DNA of 64,000 bases from an uncultured Acidimicrobiales bacterium. Its GTDB lineage: Bacteria > Actinomycetota > Acidimicrobiia > Acidimicrobiales > SHLQ01. The stretch covers positions 23,068 to 87,067 of the forward strand of contig CALHYX010000022.1 of the NCBI GenBank assembly GCA_938041035.1. Direction: 5' to 3'. The notes beneath the pieces were generated by a model. It had not been told where the DNA came from, made no database searches, and saw nothing but the letters and a program-made list of their open reading frames with translations. The position numbers and the translations under genes are program-made. Positions 57,583-64,000 of the stretch are shown one piece after another. Within the stretch, counting starts at the first letter, position 1, and the number at the start of each line of letters is the position of its first letter.

Positions 57583-58422
57583 TCAGACCTCGATGGATCC
57601 GCTGATGGTCACGGTCGTGTCCCCGCCGATCCACAGCTCGCCCTCGGCGTCATCGACCGAGATGCGCCCGCGGCGCCCGATGGCCGTGCCCTGGGCAGCG
57701 ATGTAGGGAGTAGCCAGTCGGCCGAGCCCGGTGAGCCATTGGGCCGCCGATGCATTGAGGCTGCCGGTGACCGGATCCTCGCGCACCTGGCCGGCGGCGT
57801 CGGCGAAAAAGGCCCGCACCTCGATGGCGCACTCCGACCCTTCCGGGTGGGGCCCGATCAGTCCGACGTCGAAACCGGGCAGAGTCCCGCTCGGGAGTTC
57901 GACCGCAAGCACCGCATCGGCCGATTCCAGCAACAGCCCCATCCAACCCGGGCCGTTGTCGATCCACGCCGACGCAACGATGTCCGACGCGTCCAGTCCG
58001 AGTTGGTGCAGCCGCTCATCGAGCTCAGCCGGTTCGACCGGGCCGGTGCGGGTCATCGGCGGCGCCGCGAACGCCAGCCGATCCCCGGATCGGCGGATGG
58101 GAACGAGGCCGGCGCCGCACTCCTGCACAACCCGGTCGGGGGCGGCGGCCACTCCTCCTGCCGCGAGCCAGGCGGCGCAGGTCCCGAGCGTCGGGTGTCC
58201 GGCGAACGGCAGTTCGCGCCCCGGGCAAAAGATGCGCACCCGGTAGTCAGCGGCCTGGTCGGTCGGCGGCAGAAGGAACGTCGCCTCCGAGAGGTTCGTC
58301 CACGCAATGATCTCGAGCATCTGCTCGGTCGTGATGTCGGTGGCATCGTGCACGACCGCGAGCGGGTTGCCGGCGAACCCACCGGTGGCGAAGACGTCGA
58401 CCTGGCTGAAGCGGCGCTGCAT
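57583..58422 (-). CDS. PhzF family isomerase/epimerase-like protein
   Basis: 279 residues from ATG 58422. Characteristic PhzF segments: VDVFATGGFAGNPLAVV (about 8-24), ATFLLPP (about 47-53), RIFCPGRELPFAGHPTLGTC (about 63-82) and the C-terminal EDPVTGSLNASAAQWL (about 217-232). PhzF folds as two diaminopimelate-epimerase-like halves and isomerises small carboxylated substrates; most members are not involved in phenazine synthesis, and no phz genes are nearby. Convergent with the GNAT gene. Confidence 0.9.
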   Translation of the reverse strand: MQRRFSQVDVFATGGFAGNPLAVVHDATDITTEQMLEIIAWTNLSEATFLLPPTDQAADYRVRIFCPGRELPFAGHPTLGTCAAWLAAGGVAAAPDRVVQECGAGLVPIRRSGDRLAFAAPPMTRTGPVEPAELDERLHQLGLDASDIVASAWIDNGPGWMGLLLESADAVLAVELPSGTLPGFDVGLIGPHPEGSECAIEVRAFFADAAGQVREDPVTGSLNASAAQWLTGLGRLATPYIAAQGTAIGRRGRISVDDAEGELWIGGDTTVTISGSIEV

Positions 58423-58525
58423 CCTCGCAGTCTCGCATGCGGCGAGCGGTTCGGCCCCGGCCTTTCGGCTGGTTTTGGCGCGGCGCGTTTCGCCGGCAAG
58501 GGCGGGCCGACGGGGATAGCCGCTC

Positions 58526-58531
58526 TAGGCT
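58526..58531 (+). promoter_or_regulatory. -10 box for leaderless start of the 130-residue hypothetical gene
   Basis: TAGGCT, 6 nt before ATG 58538. Confidence 0.5.
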
Positions 58532-58537
58532 CACGCC

Positions 58538-58930
58538 ATGAGTACGCGCGAGCCCGAGTCCGTTGAACTGGTCGTTTGGGACGGGCCGTGGGCCGACGAT
58601 GACCCCGACGCCAACTTCAAACGCGACGTGGCGCTCTACGCCAAACTCGATCCGATGTCGACCATCACCAACCTGGGCAACGCCACCGGAATCCCACCCG
58701 GGGCACTCGTGCGCTACATCCTCGCCAAGTGGGCATCGGCCGGCGCCGAGGCGCTGATGACCCTCGGCCCCACCGCGCTGAACCGCATGGCCGAGGCCAT
58801 CGAGGAGGCCGAGCGGCTCGACTCCGACGAAGCCCGGCTGGCGGCGTATGCCACCGTCGCACCACAGCTGCGGTGGATGCAGGCCGGGCTCGACGACCCC
58901 ACGGCCTACCCCGGGTCGTCGGCTTCGTGA
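58538..58930 (+). CDS. Conserved-looking hypothetical protein (130 residues)
   Basis: Soluble, acidic. The centre LDPMSTITNLGNATGIPPGALVRYILAKW (in parts, about 37-65) looks like a helix-turn-helix-type bundle, with 'IPPGALVRYIL' reminiscent of regulator helices in actinobacterial small proteins. C-terminal half is helical (EAIEEAERLDSDEARLAAY). No domain assigned. It stands 12 bp before the AhpD-like selenoprotein gene and likely shares its transcript, so it could be its regulator or partner. Confidence 0.65.
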   Translation: MSTREPESVELVVWDGPWADDDPDANFKRDVALYAKLDPMSTITNLGNATGIPPGALVRYILAKWASAGAEALMTLGPTALNRMAEAIEEAERLDSDEARLAAYATVAPQLRWMQAGLDDPTAYPGSSAS

Positions 58931-58942
58931 CATCATCGGGAT

Positions 58943-59425
58943 ATGGCACGTATCGACATACCCGACGGTGACGGCGACGAGCTGATGCGGATGTGGGCGG
59001 TGAACCCGCAGATGGGGCGGGCCGCCGCCACCTTCAGCGCCAAGGCTTACGAGCATTCCGAGGTGGCGATTCGCGAGCGTGAGCTGGTGCGCATGCGCGT
59101 GGCCCAGCTCAACGCCTGCCCTATTTGACTCGACACCAGGGCTGCGCAGTTGGCGCAGCAGGGTCTGGCCGAGGCCGACTACGAAGCGGTGGCCGACTGG
59201 CGCACGAGCGACCGGTTCTCCGAACGCGAACGGGTCGCCATCGAGTACGCGGAGTTGTTCGTCTCTGACCACCTGGCGATGGACGACGACTTCTGGGCCC
59301 GGTTTCGCAGCCACTGGGACGACGCCGAGGTCATGGACCTCACCGTCCTCGTCGCCAGCTTTCTCGGGCTCGGCCGCATGATGCAGGTACTGGACCCCGA
59401 GTTGAGCTGCCCGCTCGAGATCTGA
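58943..59425 (+). CDS. Selenocysteine-containing AhpD/carboxymuconolactone decarboxylase-like protein
   Basis: Read through an in-frame TGA at 59126-59128, the frame gives 160 residues with Sec62. The CMD/AhpD core ERELVRMRVAQLNACPI, then U, then LDTRAAQLAQQG continues without break, and the C-terminal AEVMDLTVLVASFLGLGRMM is also typical. The TGA replaces the second Cys of the AhpD CxxC, giving CPIU (C59, U62). The His expected four residues later is Arg66. A strong stem-loop follows. AhpD-like proteins reduce disulfides or hydroperoxides through this pair. Codon bias and homology continue past the TGA, against a plain pseudogene. Confidence 0.85.
59126..59168 (+). promoter_or_regulatory. 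Bacterial SECIS-like element of the AhpD-like gene
   Basis: After TGA (59126-59128), CTGCGC (59142-59147) pairs perfectly with GCGCAG (59153-59158) around the 5-nt loop AGTTG, which has G in its second position and lies 20-24 nt after TGA. An outer CCAG (59136-59139)/CTGG (59165-59168) stem extends it. Distance and loop G fit bacterial SECIS rules. Confidence 0.75.
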
Positions 59426-59440
59426 TCGCGCAGGATCCGA

Positions 59441-60232
59441 TCAACGGGTCAGCGGCGAGCGGTGGGTGAAACGGTCGAAGCCGCCCTCCGCGTTGATTAC
59501 CTGTCCGCGGATCCATGCGCCCCGATCGCTGGCCAGAAACTCCACCAGATCGGCGATGTCAGCTGGGGTACCCCAGCGATTGTCGGGGAACATCTCCCGC
59601 ACCGCGGCTCGGGTGGCATCGTCGGCCCAGCCCGTATCGACCGGGCCAGGGTTGATGCAGTTGGCGATGATCCGGCGGGGCGCCAACGCGTGGTCGATCG
59701 ATCCCGTCATCTGGTGCAGAGCCCCTTTTGACACCGCGTAGGCGATCTCGTCGTCCATTGGACCGATCGCCTGGCCGCTCGTGAACCAGAGCACCCGACC
59801 GGTTGGCGGATGGTCGGCGGAGGCCGGGGCGTGCACGGCGCCGAGTCGCTGCGCCAGCAGCACGACGCTGCGCACGTTGGTAGACCAACACGCGTCGAGT
59901 TCGGCCGCATCGACGTCGGCCAAACCGACGTGCGAGCTGCGCGCGTGCGCCGCAACGATGATGTCGAGCCGGCCGTGTTGGGCCAGGACATCGTCGACGA
60001 TTGCGCCGGGGACCATCGGGTCGGACAGGTCGTGGCGAGCGACGGGGATGGGCAGCTCGACCGGGGCGGTTCCCCACGGCATCTCCGCATCGTGGGCCGG
60101 CCATCCCGATGCCACGACGGTGGCTCCGCTGGCCAGCAGCCGCTCGACGATCGCCGACGCGATCTGACCGGGCCGCGACACACCGGTGACGAGCGCGACC
60201 CGGTCGTCCAGCGCCCGTTTCCCCGGCGGCAT
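59441..60232 (-). CDS. SDR family oxidoreductase
   Basis: 263 residues from ATG 60232 (MPPGKRALDDR). The nucleotide motif is VALVTGVSRPGQIASAIV (TGxxxxxG-variant with Pro-Gly, about 13-30). The catalytic Tyr/Lys are in YAVSKGALHQMTG (about 161-173), preceded by the Ser region VLWFTSGQA. The spacing TGVSRPGQI, instead of TGxxxGIG, is similar to atypical enoyl-reductase-like or 'divergent' SDRs. It follows the class II aldolase-like gene by 13 bp, suggesting joint processing of a sugar or hydroxy-acid metabolite. Confidence 0.82.
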   Translation of the reverse strand: MPPGKRALDDRVALVTGVSRPGQIASAIVERLLASGATVVASGWPAHDAEMPWGTAPVELPIPVARHDLSDPMVPGAIVDDVLAQHGRLDIIVAAHARSSHVGLADVDAAELDACWSTNVRSVVLLAQRLGAVHAPASADHPPTGRVLWFTSGQAIGPMDDEIAYAVSKGALHQMTGSIDHALAPRRIIANCINPGPVDTGWADDATRAAVREMFPDNRWGTPADIADLVEFLASDRGAWIRGQVINAEGGFDRFTHRSPLTR

Positions 60233-60245
60233 CGGAGCGCGGTGA

Positions 60246-61070
60246 CTACTCGTCGAGGAAGGCATCGCCGTCTTCGGCGATGAGCTCTTCCCAGAGCGAC
60301 TGGAACTGGAACCAGCCGGCGAGGTCGTAGCCGGTCTGGTCGAAGCTGTACTGGGCGGCTTCGTGCCCGATGATGTGCACGTCGCCGGCGGCCTCGGCGA
60401 GCAGTTGGGACTGGCACGCCCGCTCCATGGCGATGAACCACCAGGCGGCGGCATCGACGGAATCGCCGACGGTGATGATGCCGTGGTTCTGGTGGATGAC
60501 CGCCTTGTGGTCGCCAAGCGTCTTGGCCAGCCGTCCGCCCGCTTCGGCTTCGGTCACGACCGCTCCCCCATCGTCGGCGTGCACGGCGTGGTCGCCGTAG
60601 AACATGCAGGCGTCCTGGGAGATCGGGTCGAGAAGCTTGCCGAGGGCGGAGTAGCTCTTGGAGTAGATGGCGTGGGAGTGACAGGCGGCCACGACGTCGG
60701 GGCGGGCTTCGTGGAGCTGGGAGTGGATGGCGAACGCGGCGCCGTTGACCGGCTTGTTGCCGGCCACGACCTCGCCGTCTTCGTTGACCAGGAGAAGGTC
60801 GCTGGTCTTGAGGTGACGCATCGACCGGCCGAAAGGGTTGACCCAGAAGTGGCCGGGCAGCTCAGGGTCGCGGGCGGTGATGTGCCCGGCAGCGCCCTCG
60901 GCAAAGCCGAGTTTGCCGAAGATGCGCAGCGCACCGGTGAGCCGTTGCTTGCGGTGGCGGCGTTCGTCGGCCGCGTTATCGAATACCGGCGGGAACTCGA
61001 CCTCCATGTCGGCGCCGATGTTCAGCAGGTCCGACGAGGCGAGAAGGTCATCGATGGTCTGGTCGGTCAT
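60246..61070 (-). CDS. Class II aldolase/adducin family protein
   Basis: 274 residues from ATG 61070 (GGGAG about 9 nt upstream). The aldolase-II core is visible: AAGHITARDPELPGHFWVNPFG (in parts, about 60-82), the zinc-site histidines in ACHSHAIYSKSYSALG (HSH about 126-128) and KAVIHQNHGIITVG (about 195-208). The family cleaves sugar-phosphate-like aldols or acts as non-catalytic adducin-like proteins. The C-terminal FDQTGYDLAGWFQFQSLWEE is typical of the subgroup with decarboxylase-like neighbours. Operon with the SDR. Confidence 0.85.
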   Translation of the reverse strand: MTDQTIDDLLASSDLLNIGADMEVEFPPVFDNAADERRHRKQRLTGALRIFGKLGFAEGAAGHITARDPELPGHFWVNPFGRSMRHLKTSDLLLVNEDGEVVAGNKPVNGAAFAIHSQLHEARPDVVAACHSHAIYSKSYSALGKLLDPISQDACMFYGDHAVHADDGGAVVTEAEAGGRLAKTLGDHKAVIHQNHGIITVGDSVDAAAWWFIAMERACQSQLLAEAAGDVHIIGHEAAQYSFDQTGYDLAGWFQFQSLWEELIAEDGDAFLDE

Positions 61071-61159
61071 GGTCGCCGCTCCCGTTCGCGAAAAATCTGG
61101 GACCGTCATCATCGCACGCCCCGTACGGGTGTGCCTCGGCGGCGGGCGCACCGGGACTG

Positions 61160-62068
61160 TCAGCAGCGGGCCAACTGGTCCGCGCAGGCGGTCGCCACGA
61201 TCTCGAGGAACCGGTGGGCCACGGGCGGCAGGGTACGGTCGGGGTCCCACACCACCCGGAGGGAGCGGGGTTCGAGTTCGGGGATGGTGGTCCGAACCGC
61301 GGTGTTGGGATCCTCGGTGTCGACGGTGAGCAGGGGGACGATCGCGTTGCCGACCCCGGCACCCACGAGCGCCTGAATGGCGGCGTTGTCGTGAGACCGG
61401 TAGGCGTAGCGCGGGGTGATGCCGAGCCGTTCGAGTCCTCGATCGACCAGTAGCCCGCAACCGTCGTTTGCGGGCTGGCCAACCATGGGCGCCTCGGCCA
61501 CCCGATCGATGGGAACGGGCCCGACCGGCGTGTCGGGGGCCATGAGGGCGACGTGCGGGTCCAAGCCGAGGTCGAGGGTGGCGAACTCGGCCCCCGCGTC
61601 ACCCTCCAGAAAGGCCAGGTCGAGGTCGCCGCGAAGAATCGCCGCCCGGTGAAAGTCGTGGTCGGGATCATCCTCGCTCAGGCTGATTTCGACGTCGGGG
61701 GCTTCGTCGTTGAGCTGCTGGAGGGCGATCGGTAGGATGCGGGTGGTAATCGACTGGAAGGTGCCGATGCGGAGCCGGCCCGTCACCCCCTGGTCGAGCC
61801 GGGCGAGATCGGACTCCGCCTCCGCCAACACCGCCAGAACCGCTTCGGTGTGGTGGAGCAGGAGCTCACCCGCGGGGGTGAGGCGTGGAGGGTGAGGGCC
61901 GGCGGGCCGATCGAACAACGTGTACTTCGTCTGCTTCTCGAGCGCGGCGACCTGTTGCGAGACGGCGGACTGGGTGAAACCGAGCCGGGTGCCCGCTCGG
62001 CCGAAGGTGCCCTCTTCGACGACGGCGCGAAACGCCAGGAGGTGCCGAATGCTCAGGTCCGTCCACAT
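61160..62068 (-). CDS. LysR-type transcriptional regulator
   Basis: 302 residues from ATG 62068. The N-terminal winged helix-turn-helix is LLAFRAVVEEGTFGRAGTRLGFTQSAVSQQVAALEKQ (in parts, residues 9-45). The effector domain starts near 93 (RLRIGTFQSITTRILP) with DLDLAFLEGDAG and VPLLTVD segments. It is divergent from the 150-residue gene across a repeat-rich control region and close to the aldolase operon, so it may regulate either. Effector unknown. Confidence 0.9.
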   Translation of the reverse strand: MWTDLSIRHLLAFRAVVEEGTFGRAGTRLGFTQSAVSQQVAALEKQTKYTLFDRPAGPHPPRLTPAGELLLHHTEAVLAVLAEAESDLARLDQGVTGRLRIGTFQSITTRILPIALQQLNDEAPDVEISLSEDDPDHDFHRAAILRGDLDLAFLEGDAGAEFATLDLGLDPHVALMAPDTPVGPVPIDRVAEAPMVGQPANDGCGLLVDRGLERLGITPRYAYRSHDNAAIQALVGAGVGNAIVPLLTVDTEDPNTAVRTTIPELEPRSLRVVWDPDRTLPPVAHRFLEIVATACADQLARC

Positions 62069-62070
62069 AA

Positions 62071-62138
62071 CTCACTCACGAGACTCACTCACGAAACTCA
62101 CTCACGATTCAGCTCATTCACGGTTCAGCTCACTCACG
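62071..62138. repeat. Five CTCACTCACG iterons next to the LysR start
   Basis: CTCACTCACG or the one-base variant CTCATTCACG occurs at 62071, 62084, 62097, 62113 and 62129. Start-to-start spacing is 13, 13, 16 and 16 bp. The block begins 3 bp before the LysR start codon and covers its leader. Probably a binding array for the LysR protein or another regulator. Confidence 0.7.
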
Positions 62139-62277
62139 CGCCAACGAAGCATCTTTGATCATAAGTACATCTGATCATCTTGTCCAACGGTTAGCGCTTT
62201 TCATAATCATCGACCATCCGTACCGTGACCACAGGAGAACCGATCACCCGAAGACCGACGACAGGAAGACCGACCCC
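62139..62277. promoter_or_regulatory. AT-rich divergent control region with paired TGATCA sites
   Basis: Two TGATCA palindromes (near 62156 and 62172) flank AAGTACATC in the most AT-rich stretch of this end of the window, followed by a TCATAATCATC stretch. It lies between the iterons and ATG 62278 and probably contains the promoter for the 150-residue gene. Confidence 0.5.
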
Positions 62278-62730
62278 ATGAAAACGCTGCCGACGCAACC
62301 AGACCTCACCGCTCTCGGGTGGGCCGTCTTCGAGGACGGTCTGGCCGCCCACGCCGGCGAACTTTCGTCGCTGGCCCAGCTGATCGCCACGGTCGCCCCC
62401 GACGATCAGGTGGCGGCGATCATGGCCGACCCCGACGCCCCCGAGGTCGTGCGGGCCCGGGCCCTCGCCCACGTCACCGGCTCCTGGAGCCGCTACCACC
62501 GTGCGCTCGTCGCCTCATCCCGGGAGGATTTCGAGGCGGCGTTCGCGGAGCTTCTCGACGCCTGGCGGACCCACGAACAGCTGCGGGTCACGGCGGCGCC
62601 CACCGCGGAGCTCTTCGCATCCCGGATGGCGCTCGACTCCCAGCGCGAGCGGGTCGGGTTCCTCCGACGACGGCTGGCCGGGACCATCGGTCGGGCAACC
62701 GCCGTCTCGCCGAAGGCGACGTGCGCCTAG
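62278..62730 (+). CDS. Hypothetical protein divergent from the LysR regulator (150 residues)
   Basis: Starts at ATG 62278 (MKTLPTQPDL), with ACAGGAAGA about 10 nt upstream; the frame is open into the control region, but codon bias starts only here. All-alpha-looking, with Ala-rich helices (DDQVAAIMADPDAPEVVRARAL; EDFEAAFAELLDAWRTHEQL, each in part). No signal or membrane segment. It is the likely target of the divergent LysR regulator. No family recognised. Confidence 0.6.
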   Translation: MKTLPTQPDLTALGWAVFEDGLAAHAGELSSLAQLIATVAPDDQVAAIMADPDAPEVVRARALAHVTGSWSRYHRALVASSREDFEAAFAELLDAWRTHEQLRVTAAPTAELFASRMALDSQRERVGFLRRRLAGTIGRATAVSPKATCA

Positions 62731-62753
62731 TCGTTGATCTCCGTGTGGGTTAC

Positions 62754-64000
62754 TCAGGCGCCCCGGGCCGGCGACCGGTCGGCGACGGAGCCGTACCAGA
62801 GGGCGAGCAGGAGCACGGCGCCAACGGCCACGCCGGTGACGTTGCCCAGAGTCCACAGCTTGAAGGCGACCGACACACCGGCGGCGGCGAGGAGCATCGA
62901 CGCCTGGCCGCCGTTCCACGGCGTGCGCTCGGCGAGCAGGGCTCGACGCTCGACCTTCGCCACCAGGGCGACGATCACGCCGAGCACGACGGCGGACAGG
63001 CCCATCATCGGCAGCTTCTGGAGCCACCATGCGGCGGTACCGGCATCGGCGGTGGGCAGGGCACCAAAGGCGTAGAAGGTGGCGCCGGCGATGACCGCAG
63101 CGGTCATGTGCCAGAGGTAAATCGACATGGCGACGGAGTTGGCGGCGACCACCGCGGCCCACGAGCGCTTCGAGCGGGCGAGGAAGTTTGACACCGCGGG
63201 GGCGGCGGCGAGGGCGGTGGCCGAGTACGCCATGCCGAAGAGCAGCAGGGCGAGCGACGGCGGGTGGGTCGGCGAGAGGTCGAGGCCGGGGAAGTGCACC
63301 ATGGCCATCGGGTACGGGCCGACGGTGACGGCGGCGACGGCGGCGGTCCAGAAGGCGGTGGCCACCGCGACCAGGCGACCGCCGGTGGGCAGCAGTCCGT
63401 CACGCCAGGCGAATCCGGCGACCTGGAAGATCAGCCAACCGGTGACCCAGTTGATGTGGGCGAGGTGATGGAACCCCTCGAGGCCGGCAACCCCGGCGTG
63501 ATGGGCGAAACGCAGCGCCTCGAGGGCGGCGAACAACCCGCCGAGGACCATGGCGACCGCCACCGGGTTCTTGCGGAAGCGGGGCAGCACGTAGGGGGCG
63601 AGGGCGGTGTCGATCGTGTAGTTGGCGAGGAACCAGAGCGGGATCGCCGCCGCGGTGGCGCCGGCCGCGACCAGGGCGCCGAAGCCGGAGACGGTGCCGA
63701 TGGCGAGGGCGACCACCCAGGTGGCGGCGAGGACGATGGCCGGGGCCACCATGCGGCGCATGCGGGCGACGATCCAGTCCTGGGGTCGGCCGGCCGGGCC
63801 GCCATCTTTGGGGTTCAGGTGGGAATCGAGCGACATGGCCGACGAGAAACCGCCGACGACGAAGAACAGAGGCATGACCTGGAGAAGCCAGGTGACCCAC
63901 GACATCTCGGGGACGAGCTCGAGCACGTTGCCGGCCTGGATCTCGCCGGCGGAGTCGAGCGAGACGGCGATGGCGGCCCAGTGCCCGATGGCGACGGCCA
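62754..64000 (-). CDS. Acyltransferase-3 family membrane protein, cut by window edge
   Basis: The frame is open through the right edge; 415 codons are visible, with an in-frame GTG at 63926 that is probably internal. Upstream codons read VAVAIGHWAAIAVSLDSAG, the family's early H-x-x-x catalytic-His helix, followed by PLFFVVGGFSSAMSL. About ten hydrophobic segments follow (e.g. near 63760-63690 and 63200-63100). IYLWHMTAAVI near the C-terminal part is also typical. Transfers acyl groups to sugars or other envelope acceptors. The N-terminal end lies beyond the window. Confidence 0.85.
   Translation of the reverse strand, partial: AVAIGHWAAIAVSLDSAGEIQAGNVLELVPEMSWVTWLLQVMPLFFVVGGFSSAMSLDSHLNPKDGGPAGRPQDWIVARMRRMVAPAIVLAATWVVALAIGTVSGFGALVAAGATAAAIPLWFLANYTIDTALAPYVLPRFRKNPVAVAMVLGGLFAALEALRFAHHAGVAGLEGFHHLAHINWVTGWLIFQVAGFAWRDGLLPTGGRLVAVATAFWTAAVAAVTVGPYPMAMVHFPGLDLSPTHPPSLALLLFGMAYSATALAAAPAVSNFLARSKRSWAAVVAANSVAMSIYLWHMTAAVIAGATFYAFGALPTADAGTAAWWLQKLPMMGLSAVVLGVIVALVAKVERRALLAERTPWNGGQASMLLAAAGVSVAFKLWTLGNVTGVAVGAVLLLALWYGSVADRSPARGA

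Noticed and set aside
57583..58422. Phenazine biosynthesis
   Set aside because: Only a PhzF-like protein is present; no other phz gene is nearby, and most PhzF homologs have other roles.

Overview
The window is a very GC-rich bacterial chromosome segment with near-saturated G/C at third codon positions, many GTG starts and dense 4-bp ATGA/GTGA gene overlaps. A luciferase-like (probably F420-type) oxidoreductase, DUF2510 and DUF3048 proteins, CaiB/acyl-CoA dehydrogenase clusters and TANNNT boxes 6-8 nt before start codons all suggest an actinobacterium. My guess is a marine or freshwater Acidimicrobiia-type lineage; this is inference from gene style, since no rRNA is present. I saw no tRNA, rRNA, CRISPR, IS element or prophage gene.

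Layout. 1-6973: acyl-CoA metabolism (edge-truncated acyl-CoA ligase, enoyl-CoA hydratase, two SDRs, thiolase-like protein, EthD-like protein, aminoglycoside-phosphotransferase-fold kinase). 7054-9018: ribokinase and nucleoside hydrolase, led by two tiny coupled ORFs. 9068-13018: poorly characterised proteins, including a 47-residue small ORF. 13095-23841: Fpg, a 1216-residue envelope protein (Wzz-like, degenerate BY-kinase-like, BON and OmpA regions), HtpX-like protease, a propeller lipoprotein, a DUF3048 protein, an RNase II-type enzyme and a KynB-like cyclase. 23849-35663: methyltransferase, LLM oxidoreductase, DUF4332, histidine phosphatase, Map, a two-component system, a membrane hydroxylase, an anti-sigma-like lipoprotein, a PfkB kinase, an SF2 helicase and SurE.

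35667-48978 is the most coherent system. An IclR regulator is divergent from a corrinoid protein, a DUF1638 protein, a 'virulence factor'-domain protein, a methyl-THF:corrinoid methyltransferase, a RACo-type activator and an MttB-like methyltransferase without an amber codon. Formate-THF ligase, an MTHFR-family protein, a gamma-butyrobetaine-hydroxylase-like oxygenase and an HD-domain protein follow. Together they read as a quaternary-amine demethylation route into tetrahydrofolate C1 metabolism. The last two genes resemble the TmpA/TmpB pair that releases glycine betaine from a trimethylammonium phosphonate.

48979-56349 holds a membrane protein, a cupredoxin-like lipoprotein and a minus-strand run of acyl-CoA dehydrogenases, MaoC-type hydratases and CaiB-type CoA transferases. 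56504-59425 contains two probable selenoproteins, each with an in-frame TGA at a redox-active Cys position followed by a bSECIS-like hairpin: an AhpC/TSA-type peroxiredoxin (UxxC) and an AhpD-like protein (CxxU). The rest holds an SDR, a class II aldolase-like protein, a LysR regulator with a repeat-rich divergent control region, and an acyltransferase-3 membrane protein cut by the window end.
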